This document shows positions 1 through 6,196 of a stretch of DNA of 14,702 bases, one piece after another (position 1 is the stretch's first letter; every line of letters starts with the position of its first letter). Made by a program: the position numbers and the translations under genes. This DNA comes from an uncultured Caulobacteraceae bacterium (lineage in GTDB: Bacteria; Pseudomonadota; Alphaproteobacteria; Caulobacterales; Caulobacteraceae). The stretch lies in the NCBI GenBank assembly GCA_937952995.1, contig CALFYB010000267.1, positions 1-14,702 on the forward strand, given 5' to 3'. Below the pieces are notes generated by a model. It made no database searches. It had not been told where the DNA came from and was given only the letters and a program-made list of their open reading frames with translations.

Positions 1-354
1 CTCTGCCCTTTTCGTTTGGAGCGAAGCGGCGGCGGTGAACAGAGGCCTTCCCTGCGGGTCTATAATCACCACCTTCTTTACGCCCTCTACGGACGCGACG
101 CCTTTTAAGGTTTGCCTTAGCGCAGCAAGATTACCCTCCGAAAGGGGAACGGCAATTTCCTTGGCGATGAGTTGCGCCACGGTCGTGCGGGCCTCCCGGG
201 ACAGCCGCGCCTCAGCCTGCCACTGGGTCAGACTAAAGACGAGGCAAGCCGCGAGCAGAACCCCTAAGGCGGTAATCATTGCAGCGGTCGCGATGCGCTC
301 TTCAAAGCTAATGCCTAAGCGCTGCCGAACCTGTGTGGCGGAGTTGGGGGGCAT
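1..354 (-). CDS. N-terminal fragment of a transmembrane sensor protein (runs off the left edge)
   Basis: An open frame of 118 codons reads leftward from ATG at 354-352 and leaves the window with no stop. Residues 1-24 are polar and basic. Residues about 25-46 (AMITALGVLLAACLVFSL and onward) form one hydrophobic transmembrane helix. The rest looks like the start of an extracytoplasmic helical sensor domain: an IAKEIAVPL stretch near residues 62-71, then VVIIDPQGRPLF near 95-106. That helix-then-strand pattern is usual in membrane histidine kinases and GGDEF/EAL proteins, where the output domain lies further downstream, here outside the window. No good Shine-Dalgarno precedes the ATG. An in-frame TTG at 375 is an alternative start, and a stop at 384-382 limits extension. 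It is divergent from the gene at 611. Real coding is fairly likely; the output function cannot be told. Confidence 0.6.
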   Translation of the reverse strand, partial: MPPNSATQVRQRLGISFEERIATAAMITALGVLLAACLVFSLTQWQAEARLSREARTTVAQLIAKEIAVPLSEGNLAALRQTLKGVASVEGVKKVVIIDPQGRPLFTAAASLQTKRAE

Positions 355-554
355 GAAGGAGCGGTGCCGGTCCAAACAGTTTCACCCCTCTGCGTGGGGC
401 AACGCGATGTTTCAGGTCCCTATCAGAAGCGAAAACTACTTCAGATTCATGAACGGCTGAGGGCGCGGGCCAAGGCGTCGATCTATTGAAATTATGGTTA
501 ACAGTATAAAAAATCGGAAAAACGCCTATGACGCGAATTTTTCGCTAGCTTTAA

Positions 555-570
555 TTAACAATTCGTTTAC
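555..570 (+). promoter_or_regulatory. CtrA-like box 1 (TTAA-N7-TTTAC)
   Basis: TTAA at 555-558, seven bases, then TTTAC at 566-570. This differs at one position from the Caulobacter CtrA consensus TTAA-N7-TTAAC. It lies 41 bp upstream of the GTG start at 611, in an AT-rich leader that contrasts with the GC-rich coding DNA around it. The match is seen directly; CtrA binding is inference, made more plausible by the divL gene in the same window. AT-rich DNA gives such matches by chance. Confidence 0.35.
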
Positions 571-578
571 CCATAATG

Positions 579-595
579 TTAGGTCTTTATTAACC
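579..595 (+). promoter_or_regulatory. CtrA-like box 2 (TTAG-N7-TTAACC)
   Basis: TTAG at 579-582, seven bases, then TTAACC at 590-595. The right half is a perfect CtrA half-site and the left half has one mismatch. It begins nine bases after box 1 and ends just before the Shine-Dalgarno of the gene at 611. Two spaced boxes in tandem are more suggestive than one. A site so close to the start could mean repression, or a transcription start upstream of both. No convincing sigma-70 -35/-10 pair was seen here. Confidence 0.35.
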
Positions 596-610
596 AATGG
601 GAGATGCGAC

Positions 611-958
611 GTGGATAAGGTTTTGGTTGCTCAAACTGTTGCTAACCGTCTGTTCTCGACGGAAAATGCTATCGACACTGCCTTGATGGAGGCATCTCAA
701 CTGTTGCAGTCCATGCTTCAGGCCCGTCAGGACCTTGGCCTCTCTGCCGTCGTTGGCGACAAGGCTCCAGCCCAACTGTCTCAAGCCATCGCAGCCCTGA
801 CCGCAGCGCGCTCTGCAGTTGTTGAAGCTCACGGTGAGTTGGAAGAAACCAAGCTGCGGATCGGCATCCGGACCAAGATGATTGGTTACTACAAAAAGAT
901 CGCTGAATTCGAAGGCGGCGTCTCGAGCATCAGCAATATCGATCGGATCGCTGGCTAA
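611..958 (+). CDS. Small helical protein of unknown function
   Basis: A 115-residue protein starting VDKVLVAQTVANRLF. I chose GTG at 611 because GGGAG at 599-603 sits seven bases before it, and because the in-frame extension back to 494 uses AT-rich codons unlike the body of the gene and would overlap the promoter-like leader. The sequence is almost all helical, with regularly spaced Ala/Leu and charged residues (LMEASQLLQSMLQARQDLGL; AIAALTAARSAVVEAHGEL) and a basic stretch, KLRIGIRTKMIG, near residues 86-97. It has no signal peptide or membrane segment. It may form a helical bundle or coiled coil, but I do not recognise a named family. Two CtrA-like boxes lie upstream, so a cell-cycle or motility link is possible but unproven. 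Coding status is well supported; function is unknown. Confidence 0.75.
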   Translation: MDKVLVAQTVANRLFSTENAIDTALMEASQLLQSMLQARQDLGLSAVVGDKAPAQLSQAIAALTAARSAVVEAHGELEETKLRIGIRTKMIGYYKKIAEFEGGVSSISNIDRIAG

Positions 959-997
959 GCTGCCGCTTACCAAATTGTTTACATTAGACGTGTTACG

Positions 998-1022
998 GAG
1001 CCCGTGCAGGTTGCGCGGGCTC
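998..1022 (+). other. Stem-loop next to the start codon of the membrane-protein gene
   Basis: GAGCCCGTGC (998-1007) pairs with GCGCGGGCTC (1013-1022) in a 10-bp stem with one G-U pair and loop AGGTT. It ends four bases before the ATG at 1027, and no T-run follows. It could be the 3' end structure of the transcript from 611, or it could cover the ribosome-binding region of the next gene, which shows no clear Shine-Dalgarno. The pairing is seen; either role is inference. Confidence 0.45.
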
Positions 1023-1026
1023 TGAC

Positions 1027-1455
1027 ATGCTGAACGATCTACTTTTTAATCTCTCGCTATTTATGCTGGCCTCGACCCTAGGTTTCGCCTGGTGGCAGGG
1101 CGGCGCTGCAGAGCGTTATGCCGCGTCAGCTATCGGCCTGACATGGGTAGCTGGTTTGGCGGGGCAGGCCTTTACCGGCGAAGATGTCCCGGCCCTAACC
1201 ATATTGCTCGCTGACTGGGCGTTGGCCATAGGGCTCCTGGCCCTTGCCCTTAGATTTCGCAACACATGGTTGGGGTTTGGTTTGATGGTGCAAGGCGCAT
1301 CCATGACCCTTCACGCCATGTACTTCCAAGAGCCCGGACGTCATCCCGCCATCTATCTGGTTGGCATAGACGCACTCAGCCTCGCCATGCTGGGCCTTTT
1401 GGTTTTTGCGACCCTATTGGCCATGCGCAGCCGCCGCGCGGTCGCGGCGGCCTAA
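1027..1455 (+). CDS. Small multi-pass membrane protein of unknown function
   Basis: A 142-residue, very hydrophobic protein starting MLNDLLFNLSLFM. Five hydrophobic segments are visible, at about residues 4-22, 32-50, 56-77, 82-100 and 108-132, with short polar links and a basic C-terminus (RSRRAVAAA). This suggests an inner-membrane protein with four or five helices. No motif identifies a family; a conserved-looking charged patch, YFQEPGRHP, lies in the loop near residues 99-107. It follows the small gene at 611 by 68 bp on the same strand and converges on rsmB with 12 bp between the stops. An internal ATG at 1063-1065 is an alternative start, but would remove most of the first helix. A membrane role is clear; function is unknown. 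Confidence 0.75.
   Translation: MLNDLLFNLSLFMLASTLGFAWWQGGAAERYAASAIGLTWVAGLAGQAFTGEDVPALTILLADWALAIGLLALALRFRNTWLGFGLMVQGASMTLHAMYFQEPGRHPAIYLVGIDALSLAMLGLLVFATLLAMRSRRAVAAA
1430..1451. terminator. Strong GC hairpin at a convergent gene end (terminator-like, no U tract)
   Basis: GCCGCCGCG (1430-1438) and CGCGGCGGC (1443-1451) form a perfect 9-bp stem with a 4-base loop, covering the last codons of the membrane-protein gene and ending just before its TAA. rsmB ends 17 bp further on from the other strand, so the hairpin could serve both transcripts. Neither side has a T-run, so it is not a canonical intrinsic terminator. It also simply encodes the Arg/Ala-rich tail. Confidence 0.3.
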
Positions 1456-1467
1456 AGACCTTAATCC

Positions 1468-2901
1468 CTAGTCGGCCCGTTTCATGCGGGCGATGAAGAA
1501 GCCGTCTATGCCGCCTTCCATCTGGTGGGGCAGGATGCGGAGCCAGCCGCGTTCAGCTAGGCTGGCCTCTGGCGCGCCGCCCTCGCCGGGGGACATGGGC
1601 TCAAGCGCAAAGTCGGGGCGACGCTTCAAAAAGGCTCTGATCTGGCCCTCGCCCTCTTCGGTTTCCAACGAACAGACGCAATAGACGAGCCGTCCGCCCG
1701 GCGCGATGGCGCGGGCGGCGACATCCAACAGTTTGGACTGCAGGGCGGCCAAGGTCGCAACATCCCCCGGACGCGCGGCCCAAAGGACATCGGGCTGGCG
1801 GCGGAAGGTACCCGTTGCCATGCAGGGGGCATCGAGCAGAACCCCGTCAAAGGTTCGTCCATCTCGCCATGCCGTGGCCTCAACGGCCACCGACTCCGCG
1901 CTCAGGCCTGTTCGGTCCAGATTAGCGGTCAGACGTTTCAGCCGGCTCTCCGAGCGATCAAGCGCGGTTACCACAGCCCCCATCGAGGCCAACTGAAGGG
2001 TCTTGCCACCGGGGGCCGCGCAAAGATCGAGCACCTTGTCGCCGGGCTTGGGCGCAAGCAATCGCGCGGGTATGGCTGCAGCAGCGTCCTGCACCCACCA
2101 GCGTCCCTCATCAAAGCCTGGCCATTCGGCCACGTCTCCGCGCCGGGTCACGCGCAGGCTGCCGCCGGGAAGGGCGGTGGCCTTGGAGGCGATTGGCGCG
2201 ACGCCATCGTCACCGGCCTGATGCTCGTCGGCAATTTCTGGCGCGGTCTCGTTCAGGGCGGCCAGAAGGGCCTCTGTGTCAGCGGGGTTGCGTAGGGTCA
2301 GGTCGGTTGCCGGTTCTTGCGCAATCACAGCGGCAATTTTGAGCGCTTGTCCCCGGCCATAGGCGGCGGTCCAGCGGGCCATCAGCCATTCGGGCGCGAG
2401 AACTTCGGGGCCAGAAGGCTCGGCCGGTTCGCGCAGAAGGCCGCGCAGGACGCCATTGATCAGGGCCTTGAAGGGTCTGGTATCGTTGCGCGCCTCGGCC
2501 AAGGCTAGGGTGGTGGACACGGCGGCAAAGGCGGGCGTATCCAGCCATAGGACCTGAGCGAGACCCAGACGCAGCAGGTTCCGGACGGCTTCCGGCGGCG
2601 GCTTGTGCATCCGCGAGTCCAGCGCCTTATCCAGCGCGCCAAGCTGGCGCAGCACGGTCATGGCCAACATACGGGCAAAGCCGCGATCACGCGGTGCCAA
2701 TGCGCCCATACCGGGGCGGGCCAGCGCCTCATCCAGACCCGCACGGCGTTCAAGGGCCGAGATCACAATATCCAAAGCCGCTTCACGGGCGGGCAGCCCT
2801 GCAACAACAGCGGCACTGGGCGGTGCGTGACGGACCTTCCCTGATCTAGAAGGTTGGCCAGAGCGAGGAGGTTGGCCTGAGCGCGGAGGCTGGGTGGTCA
2901 T
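1468..2901 (-). CDS. rsmB: 16S rRNA (cytosine-967-C5)-methyltransferase RsmB
   Basis: RsmB (Fmu/Sun family) uses S-adenosylmethionine to methylate C967 of 16S rRNA. The 477-residue product has an N-terminal NusB-like RNA-binding domain (about residues 35-160; ALINGVLRGLLRE near 146-158) and a C-terminal Rossmann methyltransferase. Visible motifs are WVQDAAA (269-275), the SAM-binding DLCAAPGGKT (292-301), DAPCMATGTFRR (357-368, motif IV Cys360) and YCVCSLETEEGE (407-418, with Cys410 at the nucleophile position). All the expected catalytic residues are present. An in-frame ATG at 2979 would add 26 residues, but they resemble no RsmB N-terminus and have no Shine-Dalgarno, so I start at ATG 2901, preceded weakly by AGGAT. 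It lies just downstream of htpX on the same strand, an arrangement common in alphaproteobacteria. Confidence 0.93.
   Translation of the reverse strand: MTTQPPRSGQPPRSGQPSRSGKVRHAPPSAAVVAGLPAREAALDIVISALERRAGLDEALARPGMGALAPRDRGFARMLAMTVLRQLGALDKALDSRMHKPPPEAVRNLLRLGLAQVLWLDTPAFAAVSTTLALAEARNDTRPFKALINGVLRGLLREPAEPSGPEVLAPEWLMARWTAAYGRGQALKIAAVIAQEPATDLTLRNPADTEALLAALNETAPEIADEHQAGDDGVAPIASKATALPGGSLRVTRRGDVAEWPGFDEGRWWVQDAAAAIPARLLAPKPGDKVLDLCAAPGGKTLQLASMGAVVTALDRSESRLKRLTANLDRTGLSAESVAVEATAWRDGRTFDGVLLDAPCMATGTFRRQPDVLWAARPGDVATLAALQSKLLDVAARAIAPGGRLVYCVCSLETEEGEGQIRAFLKRRPDFALEPMSPGEGGAPEASLAERGWLRILPHQMEGGIDGFFIARMKRAD
2839..2892 (-). repeat. Three 18-bp tandem repeats encoding Q-P-P/S-R-S-G in RsmB
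   Basis: Residues 4-21 of RsmB are three copies of the hexapeptide QPPRSG / QPPRSG / QPSRSG. The DNA copies differ mainly at third positions (CAG CCT CCG..., CAA CCT CCT..., CAA CCT TCT...), so the peptide is better kept than the bases. The segment is basic, Pro/Ser/Gly-rich and probably disordered, ahead of the NusB-like domain. It might help RNA binding, or may simply reflect slippage. Confidence 0.75.
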
Positions 2902-3013
2902 AGGCGGTCCGGAATCCTGTTGGTCTCTGCGGTGGGAGAAAAGGACAGAGATCGGGCGAAGGACGCCCTCTGGACCCATTTGACAAGTTTAATTTTGGAA
3001 AAGACCCTTTGAC

Positions 3014-3940
3014 CTAGCTCCACGGACCCTTTTCGGTGCCATCATCGGTTAAGGGAACCGCCGAGCCTCGGCTGGTTCGGCGGGGCATTGATGCGGCCAA
3101 GGTCATCAGGGCCTCGACCCGATTGGCCGTTGCGGGGTGGGTGGAGAAGAGGTTGTCCGCGCCTTCACCCGACAGGGGATTGATGATGAACATGTGGGCC
3201 GTTGCGGGATTGCGCTCGGCATCGTGATTGACCACACCCGCCTTGCCCATGCCCTCGATCTTTTGCAGCGCGCGGGCCAAGGCTTGGGGATCACCAGCGA
3301 TCTCTGCCCCAACACGGTCGGCCTCATATTCGCGCGAACGACTGATGGCCATCTGCACCAAGGCTGCGGCCAAGGGCGCGAGGATGGCGAGGGCGATGGT
3401 GCCGAGCATGCCGCCCGGACGATCACGATCCTGCCCGCCAAAGAACATGCCGAAATTGGCCAAGGCACCGATGGCACCGGCGAAGGTGGCAGTGATGGTC
3501 ATGGTCAGGGTGTCGCGGTTCTTCACATGGGCCAGCTCATGGGCCATGACGCCGCGAATTTCCTCGCGCGTTAGCATGGTCAAGAGGCCGGTGGTCGCGC
3601 AAACCGCCGCATGGGCCGGGTCGCGGCCCGTGGCAAAGGCGTTCGGCTGGTCATTGTCGATGATGCAGATTCTTGGCCGAGGCAGATTGGCATTCAGGGC
3701 CAAGGCCTCAACATCGGTGACATATTGCCGGACCTGAGGGTTGGGATCATCCGCCTCGACCTCGCGGGCGTGATAGGTCCGCAGCACGATAGCGTCGGCG
3801 TTCCAGTAGGTGAACAGGTTCATCCCGGCGGCAAAGACGAAGGCCAGCCCCATGCCTGCGGGTCCGCCGATCATGAAGCCGATGACCATGAACAGGGCGG
3901 TCATGGCGGCAATGAGCATAAAGGTCTTGAAGTGGTTCAT
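3014..3940 (-). CDS. htpX: Membrane zinc metalloprotease HtpX (M48 family)
   Basis: HtpX is an inner-membrane zinc endopeptidase that helps remove damaged membrane proteins. The 308-residue product has two N-terminal hydrophobic helices (about 5-22 and 27-45), the zinc-binding HELAH motif at residues 134-138 with catalytic Glu135, two further hydrophobic segments (about 146-166 and 178-198), and SREYEAD (202-208), where Glu204 is the expected third zinc ligand. NPLSGEG and [11 protein letters not shown] (254-275) match the conserved C-terminal block. Length is normal. The start ATG at 3940 has only a weak AGG close upstream. rsmB follows on the same strand and the SDHAF4-like gene is divergent across 127 bp. 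No clear heat-shock (sigma-32) promoter was seen in that gap. Confidence 0.95.
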   Translation of the reverse strand: MNHFKTFMLIAAMTALFMVIGFMIGGPAGMGLAFVFAAGMNLFTYWNADAIVLRTYHAREVEADDPNPQVRQYVTDVEALALNANLPRPRICIIDNDQPNAFATGRDPAHAAVCATTGLLTMLTREEIRGVMAHELAHVKNRDTLTMTITATFAGAIGALANFGMFFGGQDRDRPGGMLGTIALAILAPLAAALVQMAISRSREYEADRVGAEIAGDPQALARALQKIEGMGKAGVVNHDAERNPATAHMFIINPLSGEGADNLFSTHPATANRVEALMTLAASMPRRTSRGSAVPLTDDGTEKGPWS

Positions 3941-4067
3941 GGCCTATCTCTGTCTGTCGGTGGTGCCCTGACTTGGATTTCGGGGCTGGTCGGTCTAAAT
4001 CCATGACTACAGGTGGAGGCTCTGTTGCGGTTTCGCAAGAACGAAGCTGACCCCTTTGGAAAAAGTC

Positions 4068-4295
4068 ATGACGCTAGACCCTGAACAGCCACAAGATGAC
4101 CAACCGCTCGACCCCATCGGGGCGGCGACCGACAAGCCGATCAGCGCTGCGGCGATGCGGGCCTTGGAAGAGGCCGCTGCGCGCCGGGCTGAAGCGCAGG
4201 CCCTAGAGGCTGCCCCCGAACGTAATGGCCCCAAGGGTCCCGAACCCACTCGCTTTGGCGATTGGGAACGCAAAGGGATTGCCGTCGATTTTTGA
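4068..4295 (+). CDS. DUF1674 / SDHAF4-like protein (probable succinate dehydrogenase assembly factor)
   Basis: A 75-residue protein ending NGPKGPEPTRFGDWERKGIA-VDF, the C-terminal signature of the DUF1674/SDHAF4 family. The eukaryotic members help flavinylated succinate dehydrogenase subunit A mature; alphaproteobacterial members are assumed to do the same. Residues 1-50 are acidic and Ala/Glu-rich and likely disordered or helical; the conserved part is residues 54-75. I start at ATG 4068, with GGAAAAAG just upstream, rather than the TTG at 4056. It is divergent from htpX and convergent with pyrF, whose stop lies 4 bp beyond its own. A DUF1674-htpX-rsmB grouping recurs in other alphaproteobacteria, from memory, which supports the call. 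Family membership is confident; the assembly role is inferred. Confidence 0.85.
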   Translation: MTLDPEQPQDDQPLDPIGAATDKPISAAAMRALEEAAARRAEAQALEAAPERNGPKGPEPTRFGDWERKGIAVDF

Positions 4296-4299
4296 CGGT

Positions 4300-5010
4300 T
4301 CAGACGCCGCTGATTTCGCGAACAATAGCCTGCGCCGCGGCGCGAGGATCGCTCGCTGCCGTAATAGGGCGTCCGACCACCAGATGGCTGGCCCCCGAGG
4401 TTAGGGCATCTTTGGGCGTCGCGATCCGAGCCTGATCGTCCAGCGCCGCGCCTGCTGGCCGCACACCCGGCGTGACCACCAAAAATTCAGGACGACCGGC
4501 CTTGATGGCCATGGACCGAGCGAGTGCCGCCTCCAGGGGGCTGGCCACCACCCCGTCACATCCTAGATCAAGGGCCTGCGCGATCCGGCGCTCGACCAGC
4601 GCCGTCGCGGCTAGGCCGTAGCCCATCTCGGTCAGGTCAGCATCGGTCAGGCTGGTCAGGACGGTGACGGCGAGTATTTTCAGGCTCGATCCGGCCTTAC
4701 CCTTTACTGCCGCCGCCATCACCTGTGGCTCGCCATGAACGGTCAGCAGATCAGCGCCCGACCCGGCCAGAGCGGCGGCGGCCTTTTCGACCGTCGCCCC
4801 AATATCATGCAGCTTCCAATCGAGGAAAATCTGGTGGCCTTGCGCCTTGAGCCGCGCCGCCAGATCCATGCCGCCGCTGGCGAACAGTTGCAGGCCAATC
4901 TTGTAGAAGCTGACCGCATCGCCGATCTGGGCGGTCAAGGCCTCGGCCTCGCGCACGGTGGGAAGGTCTAGGGCAACGATCAGGCGCGGGTCAGAGGCGG
5001 GCACGGTCAT
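4300..5010 (-). CDS. pyrF: Orotidine-5'-phosphate decarboxylase
   Basis: PyrF converts orotidine 5'-monophosphate to UMP, the last step of de novo pyrimidine synthesis. The 236-residue product is a TIM barrel with the expected sites: VALDLP (Asp15), FYKIG (Lys37), the catalytic Asp-Lys-Asp array in FLDWKLHDIGATV (Asp64, Lys66, Asp69), the phosphate-binding TPGVRPAG (180-187) and VVGRPIT (211-217, Arg214). Length is normal for the short bacterial class. I chose ATG 5010, eight bases after AAGGA, over the upstream GTG at 5040. It converges on the SDHAF4-like gene with 4 bp between stops and is divergent from the MarC-family gene across about 147 bp, which holds a 6-bp stem-loop (5102-5120) of unknown role. 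Confidence 0.95.
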   Translation of the reverse strand: MTVPASDPRLIVALDLPTVREAEALTAQIGDAVSFYKIGLQLFASGGMDLAARLKAQGHQIFLDWKLHDIGATVEKAAAALAGSGADLLTVHGEPQVMAAAVKGKAGSSLKILAVTVLTSLTDADLTEMGYGLAATALVERRIAQALDLGCDGVVASPLEAALARSMAIKAGRPEFLVVTPGVRPAGAALDDQARIATPKDALTSGASHLVVGRPITAASDPRAAAQAIVREISGV

Positions 5011-5157
5011 TTGCGGGTCCTTTGTAAAAGGCGGGATCACGTCAGGTGTGGTCAGTCTGCGCCCAAGGTTCTACTAAGGGTGCATGGTTGCGATCCGCCG
5101 ACCAGCGTTGCTCCCGCTGGCGGGCGAGTCGATCAGATTTGAAGAGCGAGCCCCTGC

Positions 5158-5862
5158 ATGAGCCAGGCAGAACTGTCCGTCAACTTCTTCATCGCCCTTT
5201 TCGCGCTGATTGATCCGATCGGGAATGTGCCCCTGTTTGCTGCCGCAACAACGGGCGCGACGGCGGCCGGACGTCGGCGGGTTGCGGTCTATATCGCCCT
5301 GTTCTCGATGGTGTTCCTGACCTTCTTCTATTTTACCGGCCTGACCCTGTTGGCCTTCTTCGGCATCTCGCTGCCAGCCTTTCGGATTGCGGGCGGAATC
5401 CTGCTGTTTCTGATGGGCCTTGAAATGGTCCGCGATGACTTTGCCGCCTCATTTGATGATGGAGGGGGCGAAGAGGCCGATAGTCTGCCCTTGAGTACGG
5501 GAGCCTATGCAAAAAAGCGCTTTGAGCGCTTGATCGTGCCCTTTGCCATGCCACTGCTCATCGGTCCGGGGGCGATCTCGACCGTGATCATCTATGCCGG
5601 TGAGGCCAAGCGCTTTGGGATGGCCGGAGCCGCCATGGGCCTTGGCGTCATTGCAGCCGTTTGCAGTATCGTCCTCCTAGCTTTCTGGGCTACGCCGATC
5701 ATCTCTAGGGCCCTGGGCAAGATCGGCATGACCATCGTCGTGCGGGTCTTGGGTCTGATCCTCTGTGCGCTCGCCGTACAGTTCATCATTGGCGGCATTG
5801 CCGATAGCACGCGCGGGATCATCAAACACTCCGCCGTCGCGCCCTATGAGGATGTGAAGTAG
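5158..5862 (+). CDS. MarC/NAAT-family inner-membrane protein
   Basis: A 234-residue protein with about six membrane helices (roughly 7-28, 43-66, 72-91, 124-146, 153-176, 192-213). The two halves carry the family's paired re-entrant-like motifs: LIDPIGNVPLF (17-27) and PLLIGPGAIS (132-141). An acidic cytoplasmic or periplasmic loop, DDGGGEEAD, sits at 100-108. MarC proteins were once linked to multiple antibiotic resistance, but that role was not upheld; some archaeal members were reported as amino-acid transporters. Substrate cannot be told here. The start ATG at 5158 has a weak GAAGAGCGAG upstream. A palindromic repeat begins 10 bp after the stop and divL converges from the other side. Family call is confident; function is not. 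Confidence 0.9.
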   Translation: MSQAELSVNFFIALFALIDPIGNVPLFAAATTGATAAGRRRVAVYIALFSMVFLTFFYFTGLTLLAFFGISLPAFRIAGGILLFLMGLEMVRDDFAASFDDGGGEEADSLPLSTGAYAKKRFERLIVPFAMPLLIGPGAISTVIIYAGEAKRFGMAGAAMGLGVIAAVCSIVLLAFWATPIISRALGKIGMTIVVRVLGLILCALAVQFIIGGIADSTRGIIKHSAVAPYEDVK

Positions 5863-5871
5863 GGCACCTTC

Positions 5872-5972
5872 CGCGTCATTGCGAGGCGTATCGCGCCGAA
5901 GCAACCCAGGGGAGCATCCGCTTAGGTCTGCGTCAGTCAACTGGGTTGCTTCGCTGCGCTCGCAATGACGCG
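5872..5972. repeat. Long palindromic repeat element (REP-like)
   Basis: The left arm is CGCGTCATTGCGAG (5872-5885) plus GAAGCAACCCAG (5898-5909). The right arm is CTGGGTTGCTTC (5941-5952) plus CTCGCAATGACGCG (5959-5972). Both arm pairs are exact reverse complements, 26 bp in total, with an asymmetric internal bulge (12 versus 6 bases) and a 31-base central loop. The GTCATTGCGAG / GAAGCAACCCAG words belong to a dispersed element widespread in alphaproteobacterial genomes. It starts 10 bp after the marC-family stop, where it could stabilise or end the transcript. With the two repeats below it fills the gene-free gap 5863-6196. Confidence 0.8.
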
Positions 5973-6035
5973 ATAGATTGCGGTTTGGATCAATCAGGGT
6001 CTGTCGAAGCAAGAAAAACCAGACCCTCACGTGAG

Positions 6036-6076
6036 CCCTCTCCCCCCTTGAGGGGGAGAGGGTTGGGAGAGGGGGG
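6036..6076. repeat. C/G-tract hairpin repeat (CCCTCTCCCC...GGGGAGAGGG)
   Basis: CCCTCTCCCCCC (6036-6047), a TTGA loop, then GGGGGAGAGGG (6052-6062) form an 11-bp stem. A second G-rich copy, TTGGGAGAGGGGGG, follows at 6063-6076 and could pair with the same C-tract. This resembles a dispersed repeat found in many proteobacterial intergenic regions. It lacks a T-run but is stable enough to affect RNA 3' ends in either direction. Confidence 0.7.
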
Positions 6077-6098
6077 TATTCATCCACTCCCCCTCCGC

Positions 6099-6178
6099 GT
6101 TCCCCGCGAAAACTTTTACCCAGCGAGCCGCGATCAAGTTGTGTGTAAGGGTTCTGGATCCCCGCCTTCGCGGGGAAC
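6099..6178. repeat. 80-bp element with perfect 12-bp terminal inverted repeats
   Basis: GTTCCCCGCGAA (6099-6110) and TTCGCGGGGAAC (6167-6178) are exact reverse complements 56 bases apart. The right end also carries its own small hairpin, CCCCGC-CTTC-GCGGGG (6160-6175), within the familiar dispersed word TGGATCCCCGCCTTCGCGGG. No open frame inside looks real. It ends 19 bp before the divL stop (minus strand), so it lies in the 3' region of the divL transcript. It may be a MITE-like unit or a pair of REP hairpins; no target-site duplication was evident. Confidence 0.6.
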
Positions 6179-6196
6179 TCGGGGGGCAGTTTTGCT

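Noticed and set aside
35..460. 141-codon plus-strand frame
   Set aside because: It is mostly the complement of the membrane sensor gene (1-354), which has the more protein-like sequence with a clear transmembrane helix.
494..610. N-terminal extension of the small helical protein
   Set aside because: AT-rich codons unlike the rest of the gene; the Shine-Dalgarno and promoter-like boxes favour GTG 611.
3973..4001. Sigma-70-like TTGGAT-N17-TAAATC between htpX and the SDHAF4-like gene
   Set aside because: Poor match at both hexamers; not distinguishable from chance by eye.
4282..4298. 5-bp hairpin at the SDHAF4-like/pyrF junction as a shared terminator
   Set aside because: The stem is very short and lies inside the final codons and stops; chance is likely.
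5126..5130. GANTC (CcrM-type) sites in intergenic DNA, e.g. here and at 444-448
   Set aside because: Their number is about what base composition predicts, so no enrichment can be claimed.
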